A DNA stretch of 64,000 nucleotides, taken from NCBI GenBank assembly GCA_021299035.1, contig JAJTGD010000013.1:87720-151719 (forward strand), read 5' to 3'. This document shows, piece after piece, positions 1 to 8,071 of the stretch. The first letter of the stretch is position 1. Each line of letters begins with the position of its first letter. The translations under genes and the position numbers were made by a program. This DNA is from Oxalobacteraceae bacterium. Lineage in GTDB: Bacteria > Pseudomonadota > Gammaproteobacteria > Burkholderiales > Burkholderiaceae_D. A model generated the notes under the pieces. The model was not told the DNA's origin. It made no database searches and saw only the letters and a list, made by a program, of their open reading frames with translations.

Positions 1-45
1 GCGGTAAACGCGTACAGAAGTTCCGGCGGCTGCCGGATTAATAGC

Positions 46-2169
46 CTAGCTCGCAAGAATCGGGATCACAGGTCGCCGCTTCTCTTGAATGAGTGGTAAG
101 CAACGTTTGTCATCCTGATAGATAGCGACGCAGTCCAGACATTGGAAGCATTCGCTGTAGCTGATCTGACCAGCGGGTGAGATCGACTGATAGTCGCAAC
201 GGTGACGACAAGTTTGACACGGCGTACCACAGGCCTCGCGACGTGCGATCCAGCCCCAGCGACGCAGGGGATTGAGTACCGCCAGCGCGGCACCCAAAGG
301 ACAGATGTAGCGGCAGTAGCCGCGGTATACCAGTACGCTAAGCGACAGCAAAGCAATCGCCCACACCAGATACGGCCAGTCGCGCACGAAATACAAGCTA
401 ATGGCCGTTTTGAACGGTTCAACCTCAACGGCGAGCTCGGTTGAATTTGGTGCCGCCCAAATCGATCCGATCACAGCCGCCAGTACGACGTACTTGATCC
501 ATTTCAGCCGACGATCAACGCTAGCTCGCAAACGCCGCGGTTTGATACCAATCCGCCGCGTGACGAGACTAATCAATTCTTGCAGTGCACCGAAGGGGCA
601 CAACCATCCGCAAAACGTGCCGCGACCCCAAACAAGCAAAGTGAAACCCACGAAGATCCAGAGAATCACGGTCATCGGATCCACCAGCAAGAAGCTCAGG
701 TCATTGCCCGTTGTAAGCGCATCGAGCGAGGCGGTAATGTTGACGATACTGAGCTGGCCTTGCGCATACCAACCGATAAAGCCCAGTGTGAACAGCAGAT
801 AGCCAACGCGGAATCCCCGCAGTCGGCGATTGCTCGCTGCAGTGGTGCGTTGCCGGATCAGTGCAATACTCAAGACCACCAACCCACTCAGTAAGACGGC
901 AATATCGACTGCACGACGATCCCAAGCCTCAACCCATGGCGCCTCCAGCCCACGTGATAATGTGGCGCGCCAACCATGAAAGACATACGGCAGCTCAAAC
1001 TCGGTATACGCCACTTGATTCGGAAACGTACCGAAGCGCCGACCCAACCGAAAACGCAGCTCGAAAGACTGATCGGGTTTTAGCGGCGTTGCGCTATCCA
1101 CAATCAGTACATGCGCGCGGGCTCCGGTTGGATAACCCGGCTTCGCCATCGATTTGTCATAGGCGATTGAGCGCAGGTTAATCTCTTTGCCATCCTGTTT
1201 CAGTATGAATGGCAAGCTATCGTCGATGCGCTGGCTCTCGTACATCATGTTATACAGCGGCCCACTCTCAATGACGACGATGGCCTGACTGTCGCGCATA
1301 TTCGCCACCAGCAAACGCCATCCATCTTCACCCATCAAATTACGGCCGATGGATGGCAGGCTCGCCAGTGCTATATGAAACTGCAGCGCGACTTCATCCG
1401 GCTTGGAAGCGGCTGCTTTATCAGCACCCGCGGCACGCGTACCTGCAAAGGCTTTTTCGATTTGTCCGCGCGTGAGTGTCATTGGCTCGACCATACGGCG
1501 CGCCAGGAGTTGATCCCAACTGAGTGGTCGGATGTCTTGCTTCAGCAAATCGCCGCGTGTCAGCGAGACTGCATTGCCCTGACCAAGAATGCTCCCTTTA
1601 CTAGCGGCATCGAGATGGGCACGTGCTACCGAGGCAGCGGATTGCATGATGGTTCGGTCCATCGCCTTTACCGTCACCGTGCCAGCTTGCACACCATGGA
1701 ACGTGGCGCGCTTTTCATCAAATGACGTACGTGCGCGAAAATCCAGAATATGAGTCTCGTGTCGAACCGTGATACCCACGTATTGATTCGCGAAGTCTGT
1801 GAGTTTCGCAATGCCCGCTTCCGAGCGAAACAAGGGCTCACGATGATCAATCAACCGGGAGAGTAAAAATTTTCCTTCGGTATCGATCGCCACCAAGATA
1901 TTGATGGGCTTACCGCCGTAGCCGCGTACCGGTTCGAAGTCGATCGACTCGAATGCGTAACCAACTAGTTTCGGCTTTTCGTCTTCAGCAACTGGATCCC
2001 GCGAGAACAAAGGCCAGACCGGCACACTGGGGTTGATTTCACCGATCTGGTACTGGTTCGACAGATAGGTGTCGACATCAGTTTTTTTTAGCGTGACCGC
2101 CATCGCCGCTGTCGGCAGCAGAAGTGCGACCAAACACCACCGGACTAACCGGAGCCCCCAATGTCCCAT
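46..2169 (-). CDS. nosR: NosR-like FMN-binding, polyferredoxin-type membrane protein
   Basis: Family role: NosR is a membrane flavo-iron-sulfur protein that supports nitrous oxide reductase expression and electron supply. The 707-residue length fits the family. Seen here: a signal-like hydrophobic N-terminus (8-24), a periplasmic FMN-binding domain (about 70-190), several membrane helices (about 410-620), two CxxxCP motifs (Cys520 and Cys619) and a C-terminal ferredoxin-like region with two Cys clusters (from Cys647). The flavinylation motif, usually SGAT, reads QAGT at 161-164; the acceptor Thr is kept but its context is unusual. No nosZ or other nos gene is visible; these could lie beyond the left edge. 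Start ATG at 2169 is preceded by a weak AGAGA. A stand-alone NosR/RnfG-type flavoprotein is the alternative. Confidence 0.85.
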   Translation of the reverse strand: MGHWGLRLVRWCLVALLLPTAAMAVTLKKTDVDTYLSNQYQIGEINPSVPVWPLFSRDPVAEDEKPKLVGYAFESIDFEPVRGYGGKPINILVAIDTEGKFLLSRLIDHREPLFRSEAGIAKLTDFANQYVGITVRHETHILDFRARTSFDEKRATFHGVQAGTVTVKAMDRTIMQSAASVARAHLDAASKGSILGQGNAVSLTRGDLLKQDIRPLSWDQLLARRMVEPMTLTRGQIEKAFAGTRAAGADKAAASKPDEVALQFHIALASLPSIGRNLMGEDGWRLLVANMRDSQAIVVIESGPLYNMMYESQRIDDSLPFILKQDGKEINLRSIAYDKSMAKPGYPTGARAHVLIVDSATPLKPDQSFELRFRLGRRFGTFPNQVAYTEFELPYVFHGWRATLSRGLEAPWVEAWDRRAVDIAVLLSGLVVLSIALIRQRTTAASNRRLRGFRVGYLLFTLGFIGWYAQGQLSIVNITASLDALTTGNDLSFLLVDPMTVILWIFVGFTLLVWGRGTFCGWLCPFGALQELISLVTRRIGIKPRRLRASVDRRLKWIKYVVLAAVIGSIWAAPNSTELAVEVEPFKTAISLYFVRDWPYLVWAIALLSLSVLVYRGYCRYICPLGAALAVLNPLRRWGWIARREACGTPCQTCRHRCDYQSISPAGQISYSECFQCLDCVAIYQDDKRCLPLIQEKRRPVIPILAS

Positions 2170-2516
2170 CTGTCTCTATCGTTCTTGGTTTTCGGACCGC
2201 AACTGAAAATCACCACAAAAACCTTTTGCAGCTGCGGCAGCGTCCTAGATAAGCGGACTGTTTATGAACGCCATGGTAAGCGCAGGCTTGAGCAATTACC
2301 CCTGATGCCCAAGTGAATCCGAGGGTTAAATCCCGCCCAAGCGTTGTGCTTTTTGCACCATACTTTGAACTTCTATCTTCGCGTCGATCTGCGGGCCCAT
2401 CGCCCCGTCGAACGCTATGGCAGTGCGGGCAATACACTGGGAGATTTTGGCGTAGAATCAAAGCAGCTTGAGTCGGATTATTGGCTCTCCCAACGTGTAA
2501 TTTCTGACTGCAAAAC
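2170..2516. other. Intergenic region between nosR-like and haemoglobin genes
   Basis: 347 bases separating two divergently transcribed genes, so it must hold both promoters. I searched for an FNR/NNR-type TTGAT-N4-ATCAA site and found none. No convincing -10/-35 pair, hairpin or RNA gene stands out. Confidence 0.5.
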
Positions 2517-2879
2517 GTGGCGCAAACTCTCTTCGATAAGTACGGTGGTGTCCCAGTCGTGACCGACATCGTCCGCGATTTCTACAAGCGGGTCATGCGG
2601 CGCCCTAACCTGCGACGCTACTTTGTGAATGTGCCGCTCGAAAACGTGATTCACCACCAGATCGCATTTGTATCGATGGTGATGGGCAAGACCCCACATG
2701 ATTACTCGGGGCGCAGCATGAAAGAAGCTCACCGCGGCATCGGCATCACCTCTGCGTCATTTGAACTGGCCGCCCAGCTGCTATCCGACACCCTGGTCGC
2801 AGCCGAAGTCGAGCAAGACGATATCGACGCAATCATGAAAAAAGTGGCCTCACTGCGCGCGGATATCGTCGAGAAATAA
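2517..2879 (+). CDS. Group I-type truncated haemoglobin
   Basis: A 120-residue 2-on-2 globin. Seen: the opening LFDKYGG, a B-helix FY (Tyr23) suited to ligand stabilisation, HHQ at 46-48 and the proximal haem His72 in the KEAHRG motif. Length is normal for the family. Known roles are NO dioxygenation and oxygen or nitrosative-stress chemistry in the cytoplasm. Start is GTG at 2517, the only start that leaves the conserved N-terminal helix intact; no strong ribosome site precedes it. It is divergent from the NosR-like gene, a pairing that suggests nitrogen-oxide handling (inference). Confidence 0.9.
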   Translation: MAQTLFDKYGGVPVVTDIVRDFYKRVMRRPNLRRYFVNVPLENVIHHQIAFVSMVMGKTPHDYSGRSMKEAHRGIGITSASFELAAQLLSDTLVAAEVEQDDIDAIMKKVASLRADIVEK

Positions 2880-2919
2880 GCGCAGTACCGCCAACGTACA
2901 GACTTAGGGTTAGTAGTAA

Positions 2920-2940
2920 TACCCTAGCGTAACTAGGGTA
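2920..2940. promoter_or_regulatory. Perfect 8-bp inverted repeat upstream of higBA
   Basis: Arms TACCCTAG and CTAGGGTA are separated by CGTAA, about 110 bp ahead of the HigB start. A half-related TTAGGGTTA lies just upstream. Position and symmetry suit an operator for the HigA antitoxin, which represses its own operon in this family. It has no T-run, so a terminator for the globin gene is less likely. Confidence 0.45.
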
Positions 2941-3052
2941 CCCAAACCAATCCGTTGACTTGCCTTCCGTTTCTGAACGGTGGGGGTAGATTACTGTCTA
3001 CTGTCAAATTATGGACTTGACGACATATGTCATTAAGTACATAATTTCTCTC

Positions 3053-3442
3053 ATGCCTTGGACGGTACTTTTTCATAATGCTTTTGATCAGGAGTTTTCC
3101 GGGCTGAGCCATGATTTGCAAGACGAACTGCTAGCACACGCCCGACTACTCGCTGAGTTTGGCCCGAATCTGGGACGACCCACGGTTGATACCCTCAAGG
3201 GATCCCGATGCCCAAACATGAAAGAGTTACGTTTTTCATTCAGCGGCCAAGTCTGGCGAGTGGCGTTTGCCTTTGACCCAATGCGCCAAGCTATCTTGCT
3301 TGTCGGTGGCGATAAGGGAGGTGCCGATCAGCGCCGGTTTTATAAACGACTGATTCAGGTAGCGGATCAGCGATATCAAGACTATATAAAAAGCCTCACC
3401 GAGGCGAGCAAGGAGAGACGCCATGCCAAGAAAACTCGATGA
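3053..3442 (+). CDS. higB: HigB-type RelE-superfamily toxin
   Basis: A 129-residue protein of the phage-derived Gp49-like/HigB family: mRNA interferases that cleave translated mRNA. Seen: the N-terminal PWTVLFHNAFDQEF segment, the central KELRFSFSGQVWRVAFAF beta hairpin and the GGDKGG turn followed by a basic C-terminal helix, all typical of the family. ATG at 3053 (MPWTVLF) is preferred over an upstream in-frame ATG at 3011 because homologues begin there. The 3' end overlaps the antitoxin gene by 20 bp, the usual toxin-first higBA order. Confidence 0.85.
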   Translation: MPWTVLFHNAFDQEFSGLSHDLQDELLAHARLLAEFGPNLGRPTVDTLKGSRCPNMKELRFSFSGQVWRVAFAFDPMRQAILLVGGDKGGADQRRFYKRLIQVADQRYQDYIKSLTEASKERRHAKKTR

Positions 3443-3779
3443 ACTAATTGCCACGTTGCCCAAAGCGCGCCAAAAGCGGATCGAAGCACGCGCCATGGAA
3501 TTAGCGACCCTGAAAGACTTGCGACAGGCAGCCCAACAGACCCAAGAGCAATTAGCCGCCACATTGGGGGTGCGTCAGGACACCATCTCTCGTTTGGAAA
3601 AGCGCAGCGACATGTTGCTCTCCACACTAAGACATTACGTTGAAAGCATGGGCGGCAGGCTAGAGATCGTGGCTCAATTTCCAAATAGACCTGCTTTCGT
3701 GATTCAGCATCTGGGAACAGATACGGTAGCAGCACGTAAACCTGCCAGCGCGAAAATCAAGAGCCGGGCAGTAGGCTGA
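3423..3779 (+). CDS. higA: HigA-type XRE-family antitoxin
   Basis: A 118-residue helix-turn-helix protein. The HTH spans about residues 39-62 (QEQLAATLGVRQDTISRLEKR), preceded by a helical N-terminus and followed by a short strand region and a basic tail. It overlaps the toxin gene, so both are translated from one mRNA. In this family it neutralises HigB and represses the operon, probably through the palindrome at 2920-2940. An AGAGACGCC stretch just ahead of the ATG gives a fair ribosome site. Confidence 0.87.
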   Translation: MPRKLDELIATLPKARQKRIEARAMELATLKDLRQAAQQTQEQLAATLGVRQDTISRLEKRSDMLLSTLRHYVESMGGRLEIVAQFPNRPAFVIQHLGTDTVAARKPASAKIKSRAVG

Positions 3780-3788
3780 AGTAAGAAA

Positions 3789-4079
3789 GCTGATGGCTAG
3801 CTGGGGGCAACGCAGACAGTACGAGTAGTACGGCAAGTTGCCGCCAACAACGATAGCTCAATGTGGAGTGACAAACTCGCCACCAAAAAGCCGATGGCTA
3901 GGCGGGGGCAACGCAGACAGTACTGGCAGTACGGCAAGTTGCCACCAACAACGAGAGCCCAATGTGGAGTGACAAACTCGCCACCAAAAAGCCGATGGCT
4001 AGGCGGGGGCAACGCAGACAGTACTAGTAGTACGGCAAGTTGCCACCAACAACGCTAGCGGCTTTTTGGTGGTGAGTTT
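3789..4079. repeat. 101-bp tandem repeat of nested palindromes with variable loops
   Basis: Three near-identical units begin at 3792, 3893 and 3994, exactly 101 bp apart; the third is about 86 bp long and ends in an inverted copy of the spacer. Each unit holds GGCAAC...GTTGCC arms around GTAC-N5-GTAC. The five loop bases differ in every copy (GAGTA, TGGCA, TAGTA) while the arms are conserved, a covariation-like pattern expected of a selected hairpin. Outer arms AGCCG/CTAG pair with CTAG/CGGCT. It fills the space between higA and a convergent gene. ORFs read through it in both directions are artefacts. It resembles REP/BIME-type extragenic elements, but I cannot assign a named family. Confidence 0.85.
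3974..4079. terminator. Large hairpin at the end of the repeat array
   Basis: The segment 3974-3994 pairs with 4059-4079 over about 20 of 21 positions (one G-T difference), enclosing the last palindromic unit. The 3' arm includes a T-run and abuts the stop codon of the minus-strand gene that ends at 4079. It probably acts as a bidirectional transcription stop between higA and that gene; this is inferred from structure only. Confidence 0.5.
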
Positions 4080-4459
4080 TAGAGTCGGACTTCGACGGGT
4101 CCGATTACATCCAGAATCTTCCAAAGCGCAATCGACACATCGTTCGACGCTTCTTCATCTTCTAACATCGTATCCAGCTCGGAAACTGTCAGTCGCTTGA
4201 ACGCATGTGCGGCGGCGTCGGCTTGCTCTTCACGTAGTTGCATGGCGACGCTAAGCTCATTGACCTGCGCGTCTTGATCGAGATGTTGAACCGCACTCCG
4301 CACTGGTTTGTGCATCGCCTGCAGCGCACTGGAAAGCACTGCCGAGGAGGCCTCGAGCGACTGGGACGTCAGCACCGAACCCGAGCGTTCGAGGAAGCGC
4401 TCGAGGGCACATATCTCGCCGCGCTCTAGGTCAATAAAAAATTCGGAGGGTGTACTCAT
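4079..4459 (-). CDS. Uncharacterised 126-residue acidic helical protein
   Basis: I do not recognise this protein. It is predicted soluble, strongly acidic and mostly helical, without signal peptide, membrane segment or cysteine-rich motif. The start ATG at 4459 has a CCCGGGGAAGC sequence upstream, only a fair ribosome site. It is monocistronic: the downstream side is the repeat array and the upstream side a 356-bp AT-rich intergenic region. Coding potential is supported by uninterrupted length and codon usage like its neighbours, but no homology can be named. Confidence 0.55.
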   Translation of the reverse strand: MSTPSEFFIDLERGEICALERFLERSGSVLTSQSLEASSAVLSSALQAMHKPVRSAVQHLDQDAQVNELSVAMQLREEQADAAAHAFKRLTVSELDTMLEDEEASNDVSIALWKILDVIGPVEVRL

Positions 4460-4815
4460 GCTTCCCCGGGCTCATTGGGCGTCGCGTAGGCCGACATCGC
4501 GGCTTGGGTGGATATCCTGTGACAAGCGGAAACTACCACAGACTTTGATTACAATCCAAAGCTTAATCGGCAGCAGCAATTTGATTATTAGCCGATAATT
4601 ATCGAATTTTTAATTTCCGCACTCCGAATGCCGCCGAGTGAATCTCTGATAATTATTAATAAAATAGAAAATCATTTTTTGTTTTCACCCCACCCCGCTC
4701 AAGGTTAGACTTCAATCCAGTAGCAGAGGACTCAAGCGCCGTAGCGCGATCCCCATCGCCTCGGCTCATTAGCAATACTTGGACATGATGCAGGCTTCTT
4801 TGGAGGACCCACCCC
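4460..4815. other. AT-rich intergenic region with a 12-bp palindrome
   Basis: 356 bases between divergent genes. The central part (about 4560-4680) is much more AT-rich than the window. It contains a perfect palindrome CGATAATTATCG at 4593-4604 and a related GATAATTATTAATAA about 45 bp on. These could be operator sites for either flanking gene. No RNA gene or terminator was recognised. Confidence 0.5.
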
Positions 4816-5013
4816 ATGGAACACCAAGCTAACGCAGCAACATCGGCTCAATCCAACGAGCCGCAAACCATTAACACTGACAATACTGCGCCGCATAGCG
4901 TCGACCGCCCCCTGATAACGCCGAAAGAGTTTATTCGTGCGATTTACATGCTGAGTGGCGCCGCGATCGTGGTGCTCAGTTTGGCGATCTGGTTCATGAT
5001 GAGCTTGGCCTGA
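4816..5013 (+). CDS. Small single-pass membrane protein (65 aa)
   Basis: Polar, Asn/Thr/Ser-rich N-terminus (1-38) followed by one C-terminal transmembrane helix (about 43-63), suggesting a tail-anchored inner-membrane protein. A strong ribosome site (TTTGGAGGAC) sits 8-10 bases ahead of the ATG. The next tiny gene at 5059 has nearly the same leader (GGAGGACCACCATGG), so the two form a translationally matched pair. No His in the helix, so not an antenna polypeptide. Function unknown. Confidence 0.65.
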   Translation: MEHQANAATSAQSNEPQTINTDNTAPHSVDRPLITPKEFIRAIYMLSGAAIVVLSLAIWFMMSLA

Positions 5014-5058
5014 ACCGACCTGATCGGAATTCCAAGCCCTTACTGATGGAGGACCACC

Positions 5059-5160
5059 ATGGTCTACGCATTCTTTGCTCTGATTTTTGTCGCTCTGCTG
5101 CTGGTCATGCGGCAGACCTTTAGCCATCTCGACAACTGGCGCTCTGGCGGCGAGCACTGA
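5059..5160 (+). CDS. Tiny membrane protein (33 aa)
   Basis: The reading frame MVYAFFALIFVALLLVMRQT... is a single hydrophobic helix (2-17) and a short polar tail ending SGGEH. Its GGAGGACCACC ribosome site is close to ideal and almost identical to that of the 65-aa gene 45 bp upstream, which is the main evidence that it is real. Too short for automatic callers. Function unknown; a small subunit or regulator of a membrane complex is possible. Confidence 0.55.
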   Translation: MVYAFFALIFVALLLVMRQTFSHLDNWRSGGEH

Positions 5161-5245
5161 TCTTCGGCTGTTCCCTCGGGCGGCAACCAGCCGACCTTCT
5201 CCCGCTGACCAATAGAGATTAGCCCGCGGGCGGTTTTTCCTATTG

Positions 5246-5260
5246 ATACTTTAGTATAAT
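5246..5260 (+). promoter_or_regulatory. T6SS front-module promoter: palindrome overlapping a TATAAT box
   Basis: ATACTTTAGTAT (5246-5257) is near-palindromic and runs into a perfect TATAAT (5255-5260). The start codon of the next gene is only 7 bases beyond the -10 box and has no ribosome site, so transcription may begin at or next to the ATG (leaderless). A convincing -35 box was not seen. Related motifs occur at 10228 and 10940 ahead of two more T6SS transcription units. Confidence 0.5.
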
Positions 5261-5267
5261 CCGCCGC

Positions 5268-6161
5268 ATGTCCCCCCTGGTACCTGCAGCGGACAGGGAG
5301 CAACTCTCTCGGGTCCGGGCGTCATTGACGCAGGATGGCCTTGACTTGGCCATGATCGGTCACGACCGTCTGCAACTGCTGGCCTACGCCGCCGCCATCG
5401 CCACCGGGCTGGCAGATCAAGGCGATTGGCAGGTCCAAAAGTATGACCCGACGCAACTTGAGACCCTACTCGCCGATTTGACGCTGGCGCGCTTCGACAG
5501 TGCACTGCATAGGCTATCTGAGCAAGCATCCGACCAGCGCGGCCGGCCACTGCACAACTGTGTGCTGTTTATCCCCGATGCGCAAAACCTCCCGCCGACA
5601 CAGCTGCGTCAGCTATTGCGCCTGCTGCATGGCACCGGTCATCGTCGTCTGCGTATCGTCGCGTTGTTTAGTGGCAGTGCCCTCGCTTGCGAAGCGCAAG
5701 TAGCCGAACTGGGTAAACGAGTAGCACGCTGGTATCTGGATGAAGCGCCTAGCCATCTACCTGATCACGCCATGCAGAGCACCATGCCTCATCAGGCAGA
5801 ACGTTCTCTGCGGCAGAGATCGCCGCGCTCTCGTCAGCAGAAACCCGTACGGGCCGGCTTTACGCTTGCTGCAAGCCTCATGCTGGCGCTTTTGTTCGGA
5901 CCTACACTTTGGCCCGGCAACGATGAGGTCGCACGTCTATTCACGCAAACACTTTCGTTATCACCCGCGAATACAAGCCCAACTTCAGCCACAAGTACGC
6001 TGGCTGGTGTGCCGGTATTCCTGGCACCAGAAAAGAAAGCGTTAGACGTCGAGCGCATTGAAACTACCGGTGCAGCCGACATCCTCGACAAAGCCGAGAC
6101 AGCCACCGACACGCTCAACAAAGCCGAAGCACCTGTTACCGACAGCGGAGCATCCAACTGA
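5268..6161 (+). CDS. T6SS-linked membrane protein with degenerate AAA-like domain
   Basis: A 297-residue protein. Residues 98-108 (CVLFIPDAQNL) look like a Walker B strand of the ExeA/GspA-type AAA family, but no Walker A loop is present, so ATPase activity is doubtful. One transmembrane helix (about 197-212) separates the cytoplasmic N-terminal domain from a Ser/Thr/Ala-rich C-terminal tail that is probably disordered and periplasmic. The stop codon overlaps the next start (TGATG), so it is first in a four-gene unit. No homologue can be named; the role (assembly or regulation of the adjacent T6SS) is inferred from position. An internal start (Met29) would remove part of the domain. Confidence 0.7.
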   Translation: MSPLVPAADREQLSRVRASLTQDGLDLAMIGHDRLQLLAYAAAIATGLADQGDWQVQKYDPTQLETLLADLTLARFDSALHRLSEQASDQRGRPLHNCVLFIPDAQNLPPTQLRQLLRLLHGTGHRRLRIVALFSGSALACEAQVAELGKRVARWYLDEAPSHLPDHAMQSTMPHQAERSLRQRSPRSRQQKPVRAGFTLAASLMLALLFGPTLWPGNDEVARLFTQTLSLSPANTSPTSATSTLAGVPVFLAPEKKALDVERIETTGAADILDKAETATDTLNKAEAPVTDSGASN

Positions 6162-7570
6162 TGAACCTGTCGAGCGATCTGCTGCTGTTCTTCCTGCTCG
6201 CAAGCTTGGCGCTGATTGCCTTGGATGTAACACGTTACCCGATCGCACCGAGGCCGCAGGATTACGCAGTATGGGTGGCAGTATTTAGTGCGCTGGCACA
6301 TCCGGTGGCGATAGTGGTCGCCGAACGTTTTGTATTGACAGGTGATTTGACCCCATTTTTGGCGTTCGACTTGATCGCTGCGGCGGCAATCGCTGTAGCA
6401 GCAGCCGGGCGCGTACCTAATGGCAAGATATTTTTTCCATTGGTTTTCCTGGTTGCGCTGACACTGGGCATCGGTGTACAGCAACTTCCCACACGCGGCT
6501 TGGGTGTTACCGGGCCACTGATGGCCGCCCTGCTCCTGTGTGCAGCATTTGCGGGGGCCGCCGCTGAGTGCAGCCGACACGCGCGCTTGCATATGATGTC
6601 GCAACGCGTCGTGATCATGCTTGCGCTGCTGTGTGGCGTCGGCGCGCTGCTGCAATTGATGATGGTACTGGTCGCTGTCGGTCTACCGCCCAACACGCCG
6701 GAGGTGGCAGATGCGCGCACACTCACGACAACGGCTGCCAGTCTGTGGCTTTTACTGAAGCTGCTGATTATCAGCTCTGTACTCGCTCTGCGCAGCGCCA
6801 AGCACAGCGCATGGCTTGATCGGGTTGCGCGCCAACTGGTCGATAAAGCCAATGTCAGCACCAATGATCTGCTGGTGGTGTCACAGGCTTTTTATCAGTT
6901 GCCCGCCGCAATGCTGGTCACGGCGGATGACGGTCGCATCCTGTTCGCCAGCGCTCAAGCAAGGCGTCAGCTGTCTTACCCCGACACTACAGATCGTTTG
7001 CTGGAAGACCTATTCCTCGCAGCACAGCCGATCGGCCAACAACAAGTGCGCGCTCTGTTTGAACGGCCTGATCGTCAAGCCGAACTCGTACAAATCCGCA
7101 TGACCAGCGTCGAATGCGGCGGACAGTCTTACCATCTGATGCAATTGGATAAGCTGCCCTTCGACTATGACATTCTGCGCAGCCTGCTAGTGGATACCCA
7201 CAATGATGCGCCCCACGAAGCTAGCGGTCTGCTGGATCATCATTTTGCGATTGCGGCGATGGCCGATGGTTGGTTCCGCCTGCTCGACCCGATCGACCGC
7301 TATGCTGGCGCTGGCATGTTCTGGGACAAGCTACGACTGCTGTCGGACAACGACAGCGAAATTTCGCATCTGGAAAACGGTATCGCGACTGCTAACGAAG
7401 CGCATGGCTGGTTGTTATTGCGGCGTGGTGGCGGGCTATCGGTGTCACTCAGAAAAATGAAAACGCCTGATTACAAACTGTTCTACCGCGTGCAGATGAC
7501 GCTGGTAGACGATTTATCGCGCGCTAATGTGGATGCGCCCTACGCGGCTAGCCGTGAGGCGAGGCTATGA
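6161..7570 (+). CDS. Polytopic membrane protein with cytoplasmic C-terminal domain
   Basis: 469 residues. The N-terminal half has about six or seven hydrophobic helices up to residue 210, then a soluble region of about 260 residues. Part of that region (about 240-330, from AAMLVTADDGRILFASAQA) reads like a PAS-type sensory fold, but no kinase or cyclase motif follows. Overlaps both neighbours (TGATG upstream, 4-bp overlap downstream). Together with the following HTH protein and response regulator it may form a membrane sensing module for the secretion system (inference). Family not recognised. Confidence 0.7.
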   Translation: MNLSSDLLLFFLLASLALIALDVTRYPIAPRPQDYAVWVAVFSALAHPVAIVVAERFVLTGDLTPFLAFDLIAAAAIAVAAAGRVPNGKIFFPLVFLVALTLGIGVQQLPTRGLGVTGPLMAALLLCAAFAGAAAECSRHARLHMMSQRVVIMLALLCGVGALLQLMMVLVAVGLPPNTPEVADARTLTTTAASLWLLLKLLIISSVLALRSAKHSAWLDRVARQLVDKANVSTNDLLVVSQAFYQLPAAMLVTADDGRILFASAQARRQLSYPDTTDRLLEDLFLAAQPIGQQQVRALFERPDRQAELVQIRMTSVECGGQSYHLMQLDKLPFDYDILRSLLVDTHNDAPHEASGLLDHHFAIAAMADGWFRLLDPIDRYAGAGMFWDKLRLLSDNDSEISHLENGIATANEAHGWLLLRRGGGLSVSLRKMKTPDYKLFYRVQMTLVDDLSRANVDAPYAASREARL

Positions 7571-8049
7571 ATCGTTTCCGGCACGAGCCACAGTTGCAAA
7601 CTACCGTACTCGGCAAAATGATCGAGCGGGTACGACGCGAGCATCACCTAAGTACCGTAACGCTCGCCATGCTGTCCGGCTTGAGTGATGCACAAATTCG
7701 TGCGATTGAAGAAGGCGCCTCGCATACCTTCGTCGATGAATCGCATCGTGTTGATTGCGCGCGTCGAATCGCGATTGCAATGGGTCTACCCGAGACCTAT
7801 TTTTTGCAAACAGATAACGCACCTGCCGAGCAGCGCGTGACCCCGATCGAGGCAGCGCCAGTGGACGGGATTAGTCGGGCTATGTGGGGCCATTTACCAG
7901 TTGCCGAACTCAAAGTACTGGCATCGGTGCGCACCACGGAGGCGCTACCTGAGCTACAGCAACGTCGTAGCGGGTCGCCCATGCTGATTGCATTGATCCT
8001 TGCGCTGCTGCTGGCAGGATTGATTCTGGGATTGAGCTTACTGCGCTAG
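7567..8049 (+). CDS. Membrane-anchored XRE-type HTH protein
   Basis: 160 residues: an N-terminal Cro/CI-like helix-turn-helix (about 14-60, including LAMLSGLSDAQIRAIEEG), a linker, and a single C-terminal transmembrane helix (about 138-158). This layout recalls RodZ-like or ToxR-like tail-anchored regulators, though the RodZ periplasmic domain is missing. It starts inside the previous gene and ends 22 bases before the response regulator start, so it is cotranscribed. Whether it binds DNA from the membrane or serves as a scaffold cannot be told from sequence. Confidence 0.75.
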   Translation: MNRFRHEPQLQTTVLGKMIERVRREHHLSTVTLAMLSGLSDAQIRAIEEGASHTFVDESHRVDCARRIAIAMGLPETYFLQTDNAPAEQRVTPIEAAPVDGISRAMWGHLPVAELKVLASVRTTEALPELQQRRSGSPMLIALILALLLAGLILGLSLLR

Positions 8050-8071
8050 ATTGTCATTTACAATCGCGTCC

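Noticed and set aside
2210..2569. Minus-strand frame of 119 codons with CPHC-like cysteines between nosR and the haemoglobin gene
   Set aside because: It overlaps the start of the well-supported haemoglobin gene in antisense and shows no domain pattern or ribosome site.
3797..4058. Open frames on both strands through the repeat array (71 and 65 codons)
   Set aside because: They consist of repeated units whose hairpin loops vary freely and have no ribosome site; the DNA structure explains the sequence.
3789..4079. CRISPR array
   Set aside because: Only three units, the repeat is about 95 percent of the period, 'spacers' are five-base loops, and no cas genes are near.
4816..5160. The two small membrane proteins as LH1 or LH2 polypeptides
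   Set aside because: No pigment-ligating His in the membrane helix and no Trp-rich or SPWLH-type ends.
5834..6655. Minus-strand frame of 273 codons in the T6SS front module
   Set aside because: Antisense to two overlapping genes with coupled starts; Gln/Arg/Cys-rich translation typical of shadow frames.
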